A stretch of DNA of 64,000 nt from an uncultured Alistipes sp. Its GTDB lineage: Bacteria > Bacteroidota > Bacteroidia > Bacteroidales > Rikenellaceae. Positions 16,765 to 26,515 of this stretch are shown here, in pieces. Every line of letters starts with the position of its first letter. The first letter of the stretch is position 1. The position numbers were made by a program, and so were the translations under genes. Below the pieces are notes generated by a model. The model was given only the letters and a program-made list of their open reading frames with translations, had not been told where the DNA came from and did not search any database. The stretch lies in NCBI GenBank assembly GCA_944326035.1, contig CALVCS010000009.1, forward strand, positions 62,001-126,000, written 5' to 3'.

Positions 16765-18129
16765 CTACTCCAAGTCGCGTCCGCCACCCAGGGCTTGATA
16801 GAGATTGACAATGCCCTGAATTTCATCGAACTTGTCGGTAATTTGGGTTAACTGAGCCGACAGCAACGATTGCTGAGCCGTCAACACTTCCAGGTAGGTC
16901 GTGGTCCCATGGCGCATGAGCAGTTGGGTACTTTCCACGGCGGTTTCCAACGCGGCGATCTGCTGTTTACGGCTTTCTTCCTTGTTGCGGGCGGCTTGGC
17001 ATTGAGCCAAAGCGTTGTTCACTTCGGTTCCGGCGTTGAGCAGGGCTTGCTGGAAGCTCAGTTTGTACTCTTCCTGTTGAGCCTGAGCGATTTTCAACCG
17101 AGCCCGGTTGGCGCCGGCATTGAAAATCGGTTGGGTGAGCGAGGCAGCGGCCGAAAGCAGCAGCTTACCTGGATTGAGAATCTGTGCCCCGGCGCTGTTA
17201 GTCCAACCGGCACTCCCGCTCAACATCAGCGAGGGGTAGAGGGCCGAACGGGCAGCGCTGGTCGTATAGTAGGCCTGGATCAAGGTCTGTTCTGCACTTC
17301 TGACGTCGGGACGGTTGGCCAACATCTGTACGGGAACGCCTACGGTCAACTCTTCGGGCATCACCTGATCGGCTAATTTGCCGCGCAGAATGGTGTGGGG
17401 TACCTGGCCCAACAGGTTGGACAGGCTGTTTTCCGTTTCCCGGATGGAATAACGGAGATCTTCCAGCGAGCTGATGATCGAATAGTAGCTGGCTTCGGTT
17501 TGGGCGACCCCGGCGCTGGTGGTCATCCCGGCCTTCATCATGGCCCGCATGGTTTCGACGCTTTCAGCCCATTTTTCGGCGGTTTGAACCGACACTTCGT
17601 ATTGACTGTCGAGCATCAGCAACGTGTAGTACAAGTTTGCTACGCTGGCGATCAACTGCGTTTTTACGGCTTGTTGATAGTCTTTACTCTGGGCGTAGAG
17701 CGCTTTTGCCTGACGTTTGCTATTGAGCAGTCGGCCGAAGATATCGATTTCCCAGCTGGCCGTTACCGGTACGTTGTAGGTCCAGCTGGCTGCGCTGTGA
17801 TTGAAACTGCTGACGTTGCCCTGGGGGGCTATCGAGAATGACGGCAGGAAGGCCAGACGAGCGGTTTTCAGAGAGGCTTCGGCTTCCTGGATACGCCAAT
17901 AGGCGGATTGCAGATCGGTATTGCCGGCCAAAGCCTGTTCGATCAGATCTTGCAGCATCGGGTCGGTGAACATCTCCCGCCAGTGGATATCGCCCAAAGA
18001 CGAGCTGTCAGCCGTTTCGATACCGGCGCCGTAGAGATTGTCGGTTTTCATCTCGGGGCGCGAATAGGGTTTGTAAATGCCGCAACTACTCAACACGACG
18101 GCGGTGCATATGATAATGAACTTCTTCAT
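16765..18129 (-). CDS. outer membrane efflux lipoprotein (OprM/NodT type)
   Basis: 454 residues with a lipoprotein signal (lipobox LSSC, Cys16). The two repeated OEP domains are visible: WREMFTDPMLQDLIEQAL near 50 and NRPDVRSAEQTLIQAYYTT near 270, the signature of the second half. It forms the trimeric channel that lets drugs leave through the outer membrane together with the RND pump and adaptor encoded just upstream (4 bases between genes). The usual length is 450-480 residues. Confidence 0.93.
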   Translation of the reverse strand: MKKFIIICTAVVLSSCGIYKPYSRPEMKTDNLYGAGIETADSSSLGDIHWREMFTDPMLQDLIEQALAGNTDLQSAYWRIQEAEASLKTARLAFLPSFSIAPQGNVSSFNHSAASWTYNVPVTASWEIDIFGRLLNSKRQAKALYAQSKDYQQAVKTQLIASVANLYYTLLMLDSQYEVSVQTAEKWAESVETMRAMMKAGMTTSAGVAQTEASYYSIISSLEDLRYSIRETENSLSNLLGQVPHTILRGKLADQVMPEELTVGVPVQMLANRPDVRSAEQTLIQAYYTTSAARSALYPSLMLSGSAGWTNSAGAQILNPGKLLLSAAASLTQPIFNAGANRARLKIAQAQQEEYKLSFQQALLNAGTEVNNALAQCQAARNKEESRKQQIAALETAVESTQLLMRHGTTTYLEVLTAQQSLLSAQLTQITDKFDEIQGIVNLYQALGGGRDLE

Positions 18130-18133
18130 GGCA

Positions 18134-21100
18134 TTATTTTACTTGTTTGGGTTCTTTTTGGGCATCTTCCATTTCAGCTTCGATGGCCCAATCGGGCGTA
18201 CGATTCAGTTCCACCGGGCGTACTTTTTCCTGCAGGAACTGGAAGACGATGAAGAGCGACGGAACCAGGAATAACAGGGCGAGCGTCCCGATGACCATCC
18301 CGCCGACGGTCCCCGTACCCAAGGAGCTGTTCCCGTTGGCACCTACACCGGAGGAGAACATCATAGGCAACATCCCGAAGATCATGGTCAAGGCGGTCAT
18401 CAGGATAGGACGCAGACGAGCTTTGGCGGCCGATACGGCGGCTTGAGTCAGGCTCATGCCACAGGCGCGACGTTCGGCGGCATATTCGGTCAACAGAATG
18501 GCGGTTTTCGACAGCAGCCCGATCAACATGATCAACCCGGTTTGGAGGTAGATGTTGTTTTCCAGGCCGAGGAATTTGGCGAACAGGAAGCTCCCCATCA
18601 GCCCGCAAGGTACGGCCAGAATGACAGCGAAGGGAATCAGGAAACTTTCGTACAGGGCGCTCAGAATCAGGTAGATCAGGACGATACAGATCGCGAAGAT
18701 GATGGCGGTGTTGCTACCGCTCTGTTCTTCTTCTCGGGTGATCCCCCCGAATTCGTAGCCATAGCCATGAGGCAGGGTTTCTGCGGCCACTTCTTGAATG
18801 GCCCGGATGGCATCCCCTGAACTATACCCGTCGGCGGCCATCCCGTTGACGGAGATGGAGGTGTACATGTTGAATCGGTTGAGCACATCCGATCCGTACA
18901 CTTTGGTCAAGGTGACGAACTGGCTGATCGGTGCCATTTCGTTGTTGACCCGGACGTATACGTTGTTGAGTGATTCGGGGTCCATACGGTATTGGGCATC
19001 GGCCTGAATCATCACACGATATACTTTCGAGAAGCGGTTGAAGTTCGATACGTATTGTCCCCCGTAGTAGCCTGCCAGGGTCGACAGCACATCGCTGGGG
19101 GAGATACCGGCCCGTTTACATTTGGCGGCATCCACATCGACCATCCACTGCGGGAAGTTGATGTTGAAGGTCGAGTAGGCGGCGGCGATTTCCGGACGCT
19201 GGTTCAGTTTCATGATGAAGCCTTGAGCGACCTTGAAGAAGTCGGAAAGATCGCCGTCGTTCCGATCCTGCAGCGACATTTCGAACCCGTTGCTGGTCCC
19301 GTAACCACTGATCATAGGCGGAGCCATGGCGAAGATCTGAGCCTCTTTCAGATCGGCCGTACGGGCATAGATCTGACCGATTACGGCATTGACGTCGTCG
19401 GTTTTCTCCGGACGTTCCGACCAGTCTTTCAGTTTGACGATGATCATCCCGTACGAAGAACCTTGTCCGGCGATCATCCCGTAACCACTGGTGGCCGAGA
19501 GGGCTTGAATCTGTGGAATCGATTCGATACGTTGGTTGATCTGTTGCATCACCTGTTCGGTTTTGGCCAACGAGGTCCCGGGGGCCGTGGTGACATTCAC
19601 GAACAGTACCCCTTGGTCTTCAGTCGGCACCAAACTGGTTTTGGTGTTGTTCATCAGGACGACCAGCAGGGCGATGGCGCCGATCAGGGTTCCCCAGGTC
19701 AACCAGCGGTGACGGATAAACAGGAATACCCCTTTTTGGTATTTCTGGATCATCGCGTTGAAGGAGGTATTGAACGCTTTACGGAAACGGGCAGCGAAGT
19801 TATTTTTCTGTTGGCCGTTTTCGTCGATATAGGGTTTCAGCAGCAGGGCACACAGGGCCGGGCTGAGGGTCAAGGCGTTGATAGCCGAGATACCGACGGC
19901 GACGGCCATCGTGATCCCGAACTGCGTAAAGAAGGTCCCGGAGGTACCGCCCATCAACGATACGGGAATGAACACGGCCATGAAGACCAAGGTAGAGGTG
20001 ATGATGGCCGACGTAATCCCCGACATGGCGTCGGTGGTGGCCATATACGACGATCGGTATCCGACGTCGAATCGGGCCTGGACGGCTTCGACCACGATGA
20101 TCGCATCGTCCACGACGGTCCCGATCGCCAATACCAGGGCGAACAGGGTCAACAGGTTGATACTGAATCCGGCGATGGCCAGGAAGGCGAAGGTGCCGAT
20201 CAACGATACCAGGATGGAGATCGAGGGAATGAGGGTCGAGCGCAAGTCTTGCAGGAAGACATACACGACGAGGATAACCAAGAAGATGGCTTCGATCAAG
20301 GTCTTGATCACTTCGTGCATGGAGGCGAACAGGAAGTCGTTCACACTCATCATGTCGATGATGGCCACATCTTTCGGCAGGTCTTTACGGGCGTCATCGA
20401 GCAGTTCGTCGATGTTGTTGACGATTTCGGTGGCATTGGTTCCGGCCGTTTGGAACACCATGGCCATGGCCCCCGGTTGCCCGTTGACGTGCGATTGGTA
20501 GGCGTAGGATTCGTCCCCCATTTCGACGCGAGCGACATCTTTCAGCCGCAGCACTTCACCGTTGGGCAGTGATTTGATCACCATTTCGCTGAACTCTTCG
20601 GGGGTGACACGACGTCCTTTATACTTCATGGTATATTGGAAGGTCAGGTCGGATTGTTCCCCGAACGAACCGGTTGCGGCTTCGATGTTCTGTTCACCCA
20701 ATACGGCGGTGATATCCGAAGGGATCAGTTTGTATTGGGCCATCACATCGGGTTTCAGCCAGATACGCATACTGTAGTCCGAACCCAGTACGAAGAATTC
20801 ACCGACCCCGGTAATACGTTTGATACGAGGTTCGATGTTGATCTTCATGTAGTTGTTCAGAAACCCTTGGTCATAGGTTCCGTTCGGGCTATAGATGGCG
20901 AAGATTTTCAGCATACTGGTCTGACGCTTCATGGTCGTCACCCCGATCTTGGTTACTTCGGCGGGCAACGAACCGGTGGCTTGGGAAACACGGTTTTGGA
21001 CGTTCACCGCGGCCATATCGGGGTTGGTTCCCTGTTTGAAGTAGATATTGATGCTGGCATCCCCGTTATTGGACGAGGAAGAGGTCATATAGGTCATGTT

Positions 21101-21322
21101 TTCCACCCCGTTGATACTGGTTTCCAGGGGGGCGATGACCGATTTCTGGACCGTTTCGGCACTGGCGCCCGGGTAAGAGGCACGTACCATGACGGTCGGG
21201 GGAGCAATGGTCGGATATTGTTCAATAGGCAGGGTAGCCAGACCGATAATCCCTGCCAGTACGATTACGGTAGAGATGACCGTCGCCAGAATAGGCCGGT
21301 CGATAAAATGCTTGAGTGTCAT
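18134..21322 (-). CDS. RND multidrug efflux pump, inner membrane subunit (AcrB/HAE1 type)
   Basis: 1062 residues, typical for HAE1 RND pumps. N-terminal FIDRPILATVISTVIVLAG starts TM1; the proton relay aspartates are in GTVVDDAIIVVEAV (residues about 402-415), and the relay lysine in LLSKTAILLTEYA near 940. The two large periplasmic loops are complete. It drives proton-coupled export of drugs or bile-like compounds. It lies between the adaptor gene (5 bases) and the channel gene (4 bases), in one operon. Substrate range cannot be read from the sequence. Confidence 0.95.
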   Translation of the reverse strand: MTLKHFIDRPILATVISTVIVLAGIIGLATLPIEQYPTIAPPTVMVRASYPGASAETVQKSVIAPLETSINGVENMTYMTSSSSNNGDASINIYFKQGTNPDMAAVNVQNRVSQATGSLPAEVTKIGVTTMKRQTSMLKIFAIYSPNGTYDQGFLNNYMKINIEPRIKRITGVGEFFVLGSDYSMRIWLKPDVMAQYKLIPSDITAVLGEQNIEAATGSFGEQSDLTFQYTMKYKGRRVTPEEFSEMVIKSLPNGEVLRLKDVARVEMGDESYAYQSHVNGQPGAMAMVFQTAGTNATEIVNNIDELLDDARKDLPKDVAIIDMMSVNDFLFASMHEVIKTLIEAIFLVILVVYVFLQDLRSTLIPSISILVSLIGTFAFLAIAGFSINLLTLFALVLAIGTVVDDAIIVVEAVQARFDVGYRSSYMATTDAMSGITSAIITSTLVFMAVFIPVSLMGGTSGTFFTQFGITMAVAVGISAINALTLSPALCALLLKPYIDENGQQKNNFAARFRKAFNTSFNAMIQKYQKGVFLFIRHRWLTWGTLIGAIALLVVLMNNTKTSLVPTEDQGVLFVNVTTAPGTSLAKTEQVMQQINQRIESIPQIQALSATSGYGMIAGQGSSYGMIIVKLKDWSERPEKTDDVNAVIGQIYARTADLKEAQIFAMAPPMISGYGTSNGFEMSLQDRNDGDLSDFFKVAQGFIMKLNQRPEIAAAYSTFNINFPQWMVDVDAAKCKRAGISPSDVLSTLAGYYGGQYVSNFNRFSKVYRVMIQADAQYRMDPESLNNVYVRVNNEMAPISQFVTLTKVYGSDVLNRFNMYTSISVNGMAADGYSSGDAIRAIQEVAAETLPHGYGYEFGGITREEEQSGSNTAIIFAICIVLIYLILSALYESFLIPFAVILAVPCGLMGSFLFAKFLGLENNIYLQTGLIMLIGLLSKTAILLTEYAAERRACGMSLTQAAVSAAKARLRPILMTALTMIFGMLPMMFSSGVGANGNSSLGTGTVGGMVIGTLALLFLVPSLFIVFQFLQEKVRPVELNRTPDWAIEAEMEDAQKEPKQVK

Positions 21323-21327
21323 AGCTC

Positions 21328-22443
21328 TTACTGCTGATTTTGAGTGGTTTTAGCTTTAATGGGCGTTCCTTCTCTCAGCAGGCCGACGCCATCGGCCACG
21401 ATTACATCGCCGGGTTCGAGGCCCGATTCTACGATATAGGTTTTACCGTCGTTGTTTTTGGCCACTTCGATTTGAGCCGATTGAGCTTTGCCGTCCACCA
21501 ATTTGTAGACGAAGATTTTATCCTGTACTTCGAAGGTAGCGGCTTGCGGAATGACGATGCAGTCGATACGCTGGTCGGGGATAATCACATTGCCCGAGCC
21601 GCCGCTATGCAGCAGTCGACCTTTGTTGGGGAATACGGCTCGCAGAGAGACGCTCCCGGTCGAGGGATCGATCACCCCGCTGATGGTTTCGATACGACCT
21701 TTTTCGGTATAGATGGAGCCGTCGCTCAGTTGGAGGTCGATGGCCGGCAGCGAATCGATGGCTTTATTGATGGAGCCATATTTGCGGGTCATATCCAACA
21801 GTTGCGTTTCGTTCATCGAGAAATAGACATACATGTCCGAGTTGTCCGACACGGTGGTCAGGGGTTGGGTGATCGTCGGGCCGACCAGGGCACCGACCCG
21901 GAAGGGCAGCGTACCAACGACGCCGTTCGACGGGCTTTTCACCACCGTATAGGAGAGGTTATTGCGGGCATTCACTTCCTGGGCTTCGGTTTGAGCCAGT
22001 TGGGCTTTGGCGCTCATCAGGTTGTTTTCGGCCGTTTGCAGGTCGAAAGCCGATACGACGTTCTGGTCGAACAGCTCTTTTTTGCTGTCATAGGTCAGCT
22101 GAGCCGTTGCCACGTTGGCCTTTGCCAGATCGACGTTGGCGACTGCGGTTGCCAAAGCCGCCTTATACGGGACTTGGTCGATAATGAACAGGGTCTGACC
22201 CTGACGCACTACTTCGCCTTCTTTGACACACAGTTGGGCGATTTGGCCCGAAACCTGGGGGTAGATGTCAATGTCCTGTCGACCTTGGATCGATGCCGAG
22301 TACTTACTCGACACTTCCTGGTCTGACGTTGAAACCGTTATGACCGGATATTCCGCAACGGTTTGGACGGGCGCACTCTCTTTACACGATGTTACCGCCA
22401 CACAGCAGGCAATCAAGATAGCCTGAACAAATCTTGCTTTCAT
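21328..22443 (-). CDS. RND efflux periplasmic adaptor (membrane fusion protein)
   Basis: 371 residues with a lipoprotein signal (lipobox VTSC, Cys20). The split lipoyl domain is visible at QGRQDIDIYPQVSGQIAQLC (about 50-72) and NLSYTVVKSPSNGVVG (about 160-175), flanking a coiled-coil hairpin rich in Ala, Gln and Glu. It links the RND pump to the outer membrane channel. It is the first gene of the operon with a candidate -7 box 32 bases upstream, and faces a divergent AraC-type regulator gene. Confidence 0.93.
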   Translation of the reverse strand: MKARFVQAILIACCVAVTSCKESAPVQTVAEYPVITVSTSDQEVSSKYSASIQGRQDIDIYPQVSGQIAQLCVKEGEVVRQGQTLFIIDQVPYKAALATAVANVDLAKANVATAQLTYDSKKELFDQNVVSAFDLQTAENNLMSAKAQLAQTEAQEVNARNNLSYTVVKSPSNGVVGTLPFRVGALVGPTITQPLTTVSDNSDMYVYFSMNETQLLDMTRKYGSINKAIDSLPAIDLQLSDGSIYTEKGRIETISGVIDPSTGSVSLRAVFPNKGRLLHSGGSGNVIIPDQRIDCIVIPQAATFEVQDKIFVYKLVDGKAQSAQIEVAKNNDGKTYIVESGLEPGDVIVADGVGLLREGTPIKAKTTQNQQ

Positions 22444-22474
22444 AATTCTTTTTCGATTAAAACTTTTTTCACGG

Positions 22475-22482
22475 CAAAAGTA
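22475..22482 (-). promoter_or_regulatory. -7 box of the RND efflux operon
   Basis: TACTTTTG on the minus strand matches TAnnTTTG, 32 bases before the adaptor start codon. Two similar boxes in the plus direction (22488-22495 TAAATTTG-like and TACATTTG at 22501-22508) may serve the divergent AraC gene. Confidence 0.4.
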
Positions 22483-22721
22483 TTCTAAATTTGACCGCTC
22501 TACATTTGATTATAGGAACATAATTGTCACTTTTCGGAACAAAACGACTTGCTTTCCCGCACTGAATTTTTTATTTTTGTCGAGAAGCAATAGATTCATT
22601 AATTTACCGTTAATCCCCATTTGTGCCCATGGCGGGCAGACCTTGAGGGCGGTTCATATCGGTTCTGATTGTGAAGAGGAGAAGGGGTGGGATAATAAAA
22701 CGTGCGAATTAGACAGTTATT

Positions 22722-23570
22722 ATGTCCGTATCCAATTGTTTAGCGACGTCGGCCCAAGAGCCTTTTGTCGTAGGGAAGTCCGACTTGCAGTATTTTCAAA
22801 ATCGGCCTCGACGGGTGTCGGGCGGGGCGATTTTGTTGTGTGTGCAGGGAACGGCCGAGGCGATCGTCGATCTGCAGAGTTTTCAGATCGATGTGCGGAC
22901 CCAGATTTTTCTGATGCCGCGGACGATTTTCATGCTCAGTAAGGTCTCTCCGGATTTTCAAGTCCATTTTTTTGCCTTTTCCGCCGAGCTGTTCGAAGAG
23001 ACGACCTATCGGATGGATATCGAATTTTTTCATTTTCTGAAGGAGCACCCGGTCTATCATCATTCGGAAGAGTCGGCCCAGGGGTTGACGCTGTGGCTGC
23101 AACTCGCGACCTATCTGTATGAAGATCGTGAGCATCTGTTTCGGCATACGATCATTCGGAATCGATTGCAGAATGTCTTTTTGTCGATGTTCGACAAGAT
23201 GAAGCGCGACAATGCCTCGGTGTTGGTCGATTCGGTGCCCGGGCGTCAACTCGAGATATTTCATCGTTTCATCACCTTGGTGCATGAATTTGCTACCAGT
23301 CAGCGTGAAGTCTCCTTTTATGCCGATAAGCTATGTGTCTCGACCCGCTATTTGTCGGCCATCACGCGACACGTGGCACATGCTTCGGTCAAACAGATCA
23401 TCGATCGGATGGTTATTATGGAGATTCGGATTTTATTGCAGTCGACGGATCTGTCGATTCAGGAGATTGCCGATCGATTGGCGTTTCCGGATCAATCCTA
23501 TTTGGGTCGTTATTTCAAAAAATATACGGGAGAATCACCGACAGAGTATCGCAACGGTCGGACTTCGTAA
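22722..23570 (+). CDS. AraC-family transcriptional regulator
   Basis: 282 residues. The C-terminal 100 residues hold the two AraC helix-turn-helix motifs: VSFYADKLCVSTRYLSAITR (first) and LSIQEIADRLAFPDQSYLGR followed by YFKKYTGESPTEYR (second). The N-terminal 160 residues look like a cupin-like sensing domain (GGAILLCVQGTAEAIVDLQ). It is divergent from the efflux operon, with 278 bases between the two start codons, so it may activate that operon in response to a small molecule; this is inferred from position only. Confidence 0.88.
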   Translation: MSVSNCLATSAQEPFVVGKSDLQYFQNRPRRVSGGAILLCVQGTAEAIVDLQSFQIDVRTQIFLMPRTIFMLSKVSPDFQVHFFAFSAELFEETTYRMDIEFFHFLKEHPVYHHSEESAQGLTLWLQLATYLYEDREHLFRHTIIRNRLQNVFLSMFDKMKRDNASVLVDSVPGRQLEIFHRFITLVHEFATSQREVSFYADKLCVSTRYLSAITRHVAHASVKQIIDRMVIMEIRILLQSTDLSIQEIADRLAFPDQSYLGRYFKKYTGESPTEYRNGRTS

Positions 23571-23784
23571 CGACGGCGATCTCCTCCTCTCCAATGTTCG
23601 GACAGAACGGAAGAAAACGCCAGTAGAAGAATGCGGTCGTCCGGGCTTGGTGAGTATTTTGTGGTCTGGGCTCGGAGGGCATGCTGTCGTTCGGGATGGA
23701 GGATGGAAAGACCTTTCTTATTATTAAGGGAAGGCAAAGCCTGCGATTGTGAGCGGGAAGGAATGCTGGAAGAGAGGGGTCGGA

Positions 23785-24717
23785 TTAGAGGGAAGAGGAG
23801 GGTCGGTTTCTGAAGCAGGATTGCAGGGTCGAGACGATGCCGCATAAATCGGATAAGGTACCCCATTCGCGTTCGAGGCGGGAACGATCGGTGAGGGGGA
23901 GCCAGAGAGAGGCTTCGAAGTGGTCGATCGGGTCGGCGATGGCGATGATGAGGAGGTTGTCCCGAAAGCTCATCGTGAGGCCCTCTCCGAAGCGTTGATC
24001 CAGTTGGAGAATGCGTTCCATGAGCAGTGGAGTTAACAGATAGCGGGCTTCGACGGGGTCGTTGCCATAGACGTCGAACTGTTTTTCAAAATCGGGGGAT
24101 TCCAGTTTTACTCGGGGAAATCCGAAGCGAAGTTTGATCCAACGGTTGCGATAGACGGTGGTATTTCCCGGGAAAGAGCGCCCGAGATCGGCCACAAAGA
24201 GGAATCCTCGGAAAATATCGACCCAATGGGTTTGGGTCCGGCCTTTGGAATCGGTCGAGGTCCGGCGCTCCTCGGCATGGACTTCGGCGAAGCGGAAAGG
24301 GGTGCCCAGGGTTTGGCCTTCGACCAGGTCTTCAGAGTGATAGCGGTCGGGTCGGGTGCCGAACAGCCCGCTGAGATTGAAGATTTCTTCTTCGATGCCG
24401 TTCTGTGGGGTATAGTGGGCCCCGGGGGAGGCGGCTTCGACCAATAAGGGTATGATCTCCGTTTTATAACGTTGATTGAGGGCAGGACGTTGAGCTTGGA
24501 TCGTGATGAAGCATACGGCGATAGTGGCTCCGGTGGCGAGAATGAGACCGGGCCAATCGATCCACCAATAGAGCGCCAGGCCGCCGGCTATCCAAAGGAT
24601 CCCTCCGAGCAACAGTCCCAGACGAAGCCCTTTCCGTTTTAGAACTTGGCGTTGCAATTCAAGCTGTTGTAGCATTTTGTGCAGCTGAGGTAGTCTCGAG
24701 AAGGGGTCGTACATCAT
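23785..24717 (-). CDS. DUF3137 membrane protein
   Basis: 310 residues from the ATG at 24717; the frame can be extended to a GTG at 24780, but the ATG gives the better N-terminus. Two hydrophobic segments (LGLLLGGILWIAGGLALYWW and LILATGATIAVCFITIQ, residues about 30-75) are followed by a soluble domain with FNLSGLFGTRPDRYHSEDLV and VDIFRGFLFVADLGRSF, the hallmark of DUF3137 proteins. Their function is unknown. No partner is seen: the downstream gene is convergent and the upstream neighbour has its own terminator. No terminator was found in 23571-23784. Confidence 0.75.
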   Translation of the reverse strand: MMYDPFSRLPQLHKMLQQLELQRQVLKRKGLRLGLLLGGILWIAGGLALYWWIDWPGLILATGATIAVCFITIQAQRPALNQRYKTEIIPLLVEAASPGAHYTPQNGIEEEIFNLSGLFGTRPDRYHSEDLVEGQTLGTPFRFAEVHAEERRTSTDSKGRTQTHWVDIFRGFLFVADLGRSFPGNTTVYRNRWIKLRFGFPRVKLESPDFEKQFDVYGNDPVEARYLLTPLLMERILQLDQRFGEGLTMSFRDNLLIIAIADPIDHFEASLWLPLTDRSRLEREWGTLSDLCGIVSTLQSCFRNRPSSSL

Positions 24718-24913
24718 CGGTTGCAGGGACGAAAATCGATTGAAAAGGAAAAGGTTGATCGGCGAAGTGTGGCGGTTCACGATTCGGGAGGTTGCTTGAA
24801 TACGAACCGCTTTACCCCGACGCCATCGGTGAGCAGAAGGGCGGGAAGGCGGATAAACCTCCGCTTTCTACAGAAAGTTCTCCTATTTATATATAGGGAT
24901 GGCTTTAAAAGGA

Positions 24914-24939
24914 TCCCGTCTCTGCGGGGAGAGACGGGA
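24914..24939 (-). terminator. terminator after the secreted propeller-like gene
   Basis: TCCCGTCTC (24914-24922) with GAGACGGGA (24931-24939), perfect 9-bp stem, loop of 8, then TCCTTTT on the minus strand. It begins 12 bases beyond the stop codon. Confidence 0.7.
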
Positions 24940-24950
24940 CCGGGTGCCGT

Positions 24951-26156
24951 TTATTCAACTCGTTGGAAAGGTTGTTGGGGTTGACCGGTCCAACGGTATA
25001 GATAGAGGGTGCTGCTGTGATGTTTGCCATCGGATCCGTTATCGGGGTGGGAGATATACCAATAGCCATCCCCTAGAGCACAGAGTCCGGTGGTTCCGTA
25101 GTCGACATGCCAACCGCGAATTCCACTCACACTGTCTTGCAGACCTTCCTCGCACAGGGACAACACTTCGCCTCGCGTGGGGGTGTCGAATCCTTCCAAC
25201 CAGGCTTTGCGAGCCGGTTTCGTGCCGTCGATGGCAAACAACGAATAGTTGGGGTAGCTTGACTTGTGTCCCCGATATACGGCGGCCAGCCAACGGTTCG
25301 AGGAGGGATCATAGGCCAGGTTTTGGATGCCATAGGAGGTGTTGCCCGTCCGAACGAAATATTTATGTAAAGGGGCTGACGGGCCACTGTGATGAGGTGC
25401 CTGCTGTGTGAGAACCTGCTCGTAGCGATCCCAATCGCTTACGTCGTAGGAGAGAATGACCTGATAGTCGTTATCCGTGCGGGTGGTATCGCCATAGATG
25501 CCGTAGGCGACGTTCAGGTAGTTTTTGTGACTTTTGGGTTTTCCGAAGGCCGGGCCGAACGCTACTCCGTCGATGCCCGAACATCCGAAACGATGTTCGA
25601 CTTCCCGGCCACCGTTGCGGGTTGTGCCGTAATAATCTTCGACCACTTCTCCCAGATAGACGGTGCTCATCACGCCGTCCGTTTCGGCATTCATGCCGGG
25701 GCGGGTGATGCGATCCCCGTCGAAAATGGCGATATAGAATCCCGAAGGACGCTCTTCAACGGGGCTGTTGTCGGCTTGTAAGGAACGGAGAATACCTTGT
25801 CCGATCTCGTCGTTTTTATATTCCAGGGAGCCGTAGATACGACCGTCGGCCGGATTGGTCGTCAGGCAGCCCAGGTGGCCGGTCATGCCGACTACGCTGC
25901 CGATCAGCTTGCCGTTCAAGTCGGTTTTGAGCAGTTCGGTGGTGAAGGAGAAGTAGATGTAGCCGTTCTGCAGGTCGACCGCGATTCCTTGCACGTGGAA
26001 GGGGCCTTGAGTGCCTGAAAAGATCGAGCGAGGAAGTCGGTCGAGTGGTATCGACGATTCGGTATGGGATGCCGGGGTCGGCTGTTGGGCGGAAGCCGGC
26101 GTGTGGAAGCCCGACAGCAGGGCCAGCAATCCGAAGAGAAGAAAACCGGTTTTCAT
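24951..26156 (-). CDS. secreted propeller-like protein of unknown function
   Basis: 401 residues from the ATG at 26156, chosen because it opens directly into a signal peptide (KTGFLLFGLLALLSGF, cleavage near ASAQ); the frame stays open for another 100 codons upstream without coding character. The mature part has repeated strand-loop units with Gly/Asp-rich turns (VQGIAVDLQNGYIYFSFT, IQNLAYDPSSNRWLAAVY, TTGLCALGDGYWYISHP), as expected of a beta-propeller. No catalytic motif or known family is recognised. It has a TATTTTTG box 50 bases upstream and its own terminator, so it is a single-gene unit. Confidence 0.55.
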   Translation of the reverse strand: MKTGFLLFGLLALLSGFHTPASAQQPTPASHTESSIPLDRLPRSIFSGTQGPFHVQGIAVDLQNGYIYFSFTTELLKTDLNGKLIGSVVGMTGHLGCLTTNPADGRIYGSLEYKNDEIGQGILRSLQADNSPVEERPSGFYIAIFDGDRITRPGMNAETDGVMSTVYLGEVVEDYYGTTRNGGREVEHRFGCSGIDGVAFGPAFGKPKSHKNYLNVAYGIYGDTTRTDNDYQVILSYDVSDWDRYEQVLTQQAPHHSGPSAPLHKYFVRTGNTSYGIQNLAYDPSSNRWLAAVYRGHKSSYPNYSLFAIDGTKPARKAWLEGFDTPTRGEVLSLCEEGLQDSVSGIRGWHVDYGTTGLCALGDGYWYISHPDNGSDGKHHSSTLYLYRWTGQPQQPFQRVE

Positions 26157-26515
26157 GAAGATGTGTGGTTTTAGTTTAAGACAGAAGGTTGCCGTATTGT
26201 GTGGACAAAAATAGGAAAAAAGCAGGGGTTTCCATGATTTGAACGAAAAGAAACCGACATTCCGATGAAACGCATCGCCTCCTCCAGAAAAGGAGTGACA
26301 ATGCAACGATCGAGGAACCCTTTGTATGCAGCCAGAAGGGTGGGGAAAGGCGTTGCAAGGATTGTTAGAAACGTCGGATTGAGCTGTCGTATCAGGTATG
26401 TTCTTCCTTTGGGGTTGGAAATTGGGACGTTTGGGGGAGGGAAGGTGTCGGAACGCTTTGGGATAAAGTTGCACCGATGCTTTCTATGGCCCGATAAGCA
26501 GTGAACTCCAGGCGC
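26157..26515. other. intergenic region, no gene seen
   Basis: Between two minus-strand genes. It contains the -7 box at 26206-26213. No terminator for the PepSY gene, RNA gene or repeat was recognised in 26214-26515. Confidence 0.5.
26206..26213 (-). promoter_or_regulatory. -7 box of the propeller-like gene
   Basis: TATTTTTG on the minus strand, 50 bases before the ATG at 26156; no clear -33 element. Confidence 0.4.

Noticed and set aside
18992..20572. Long open frame of 526 codons on the plus strand
   Set aside because: It lies fully antisense to the RND pump gene and has the composition (Asp/Gly/His-rich, no hydrophobic core) expected from the opposite strand of a GC-rich coding gene.
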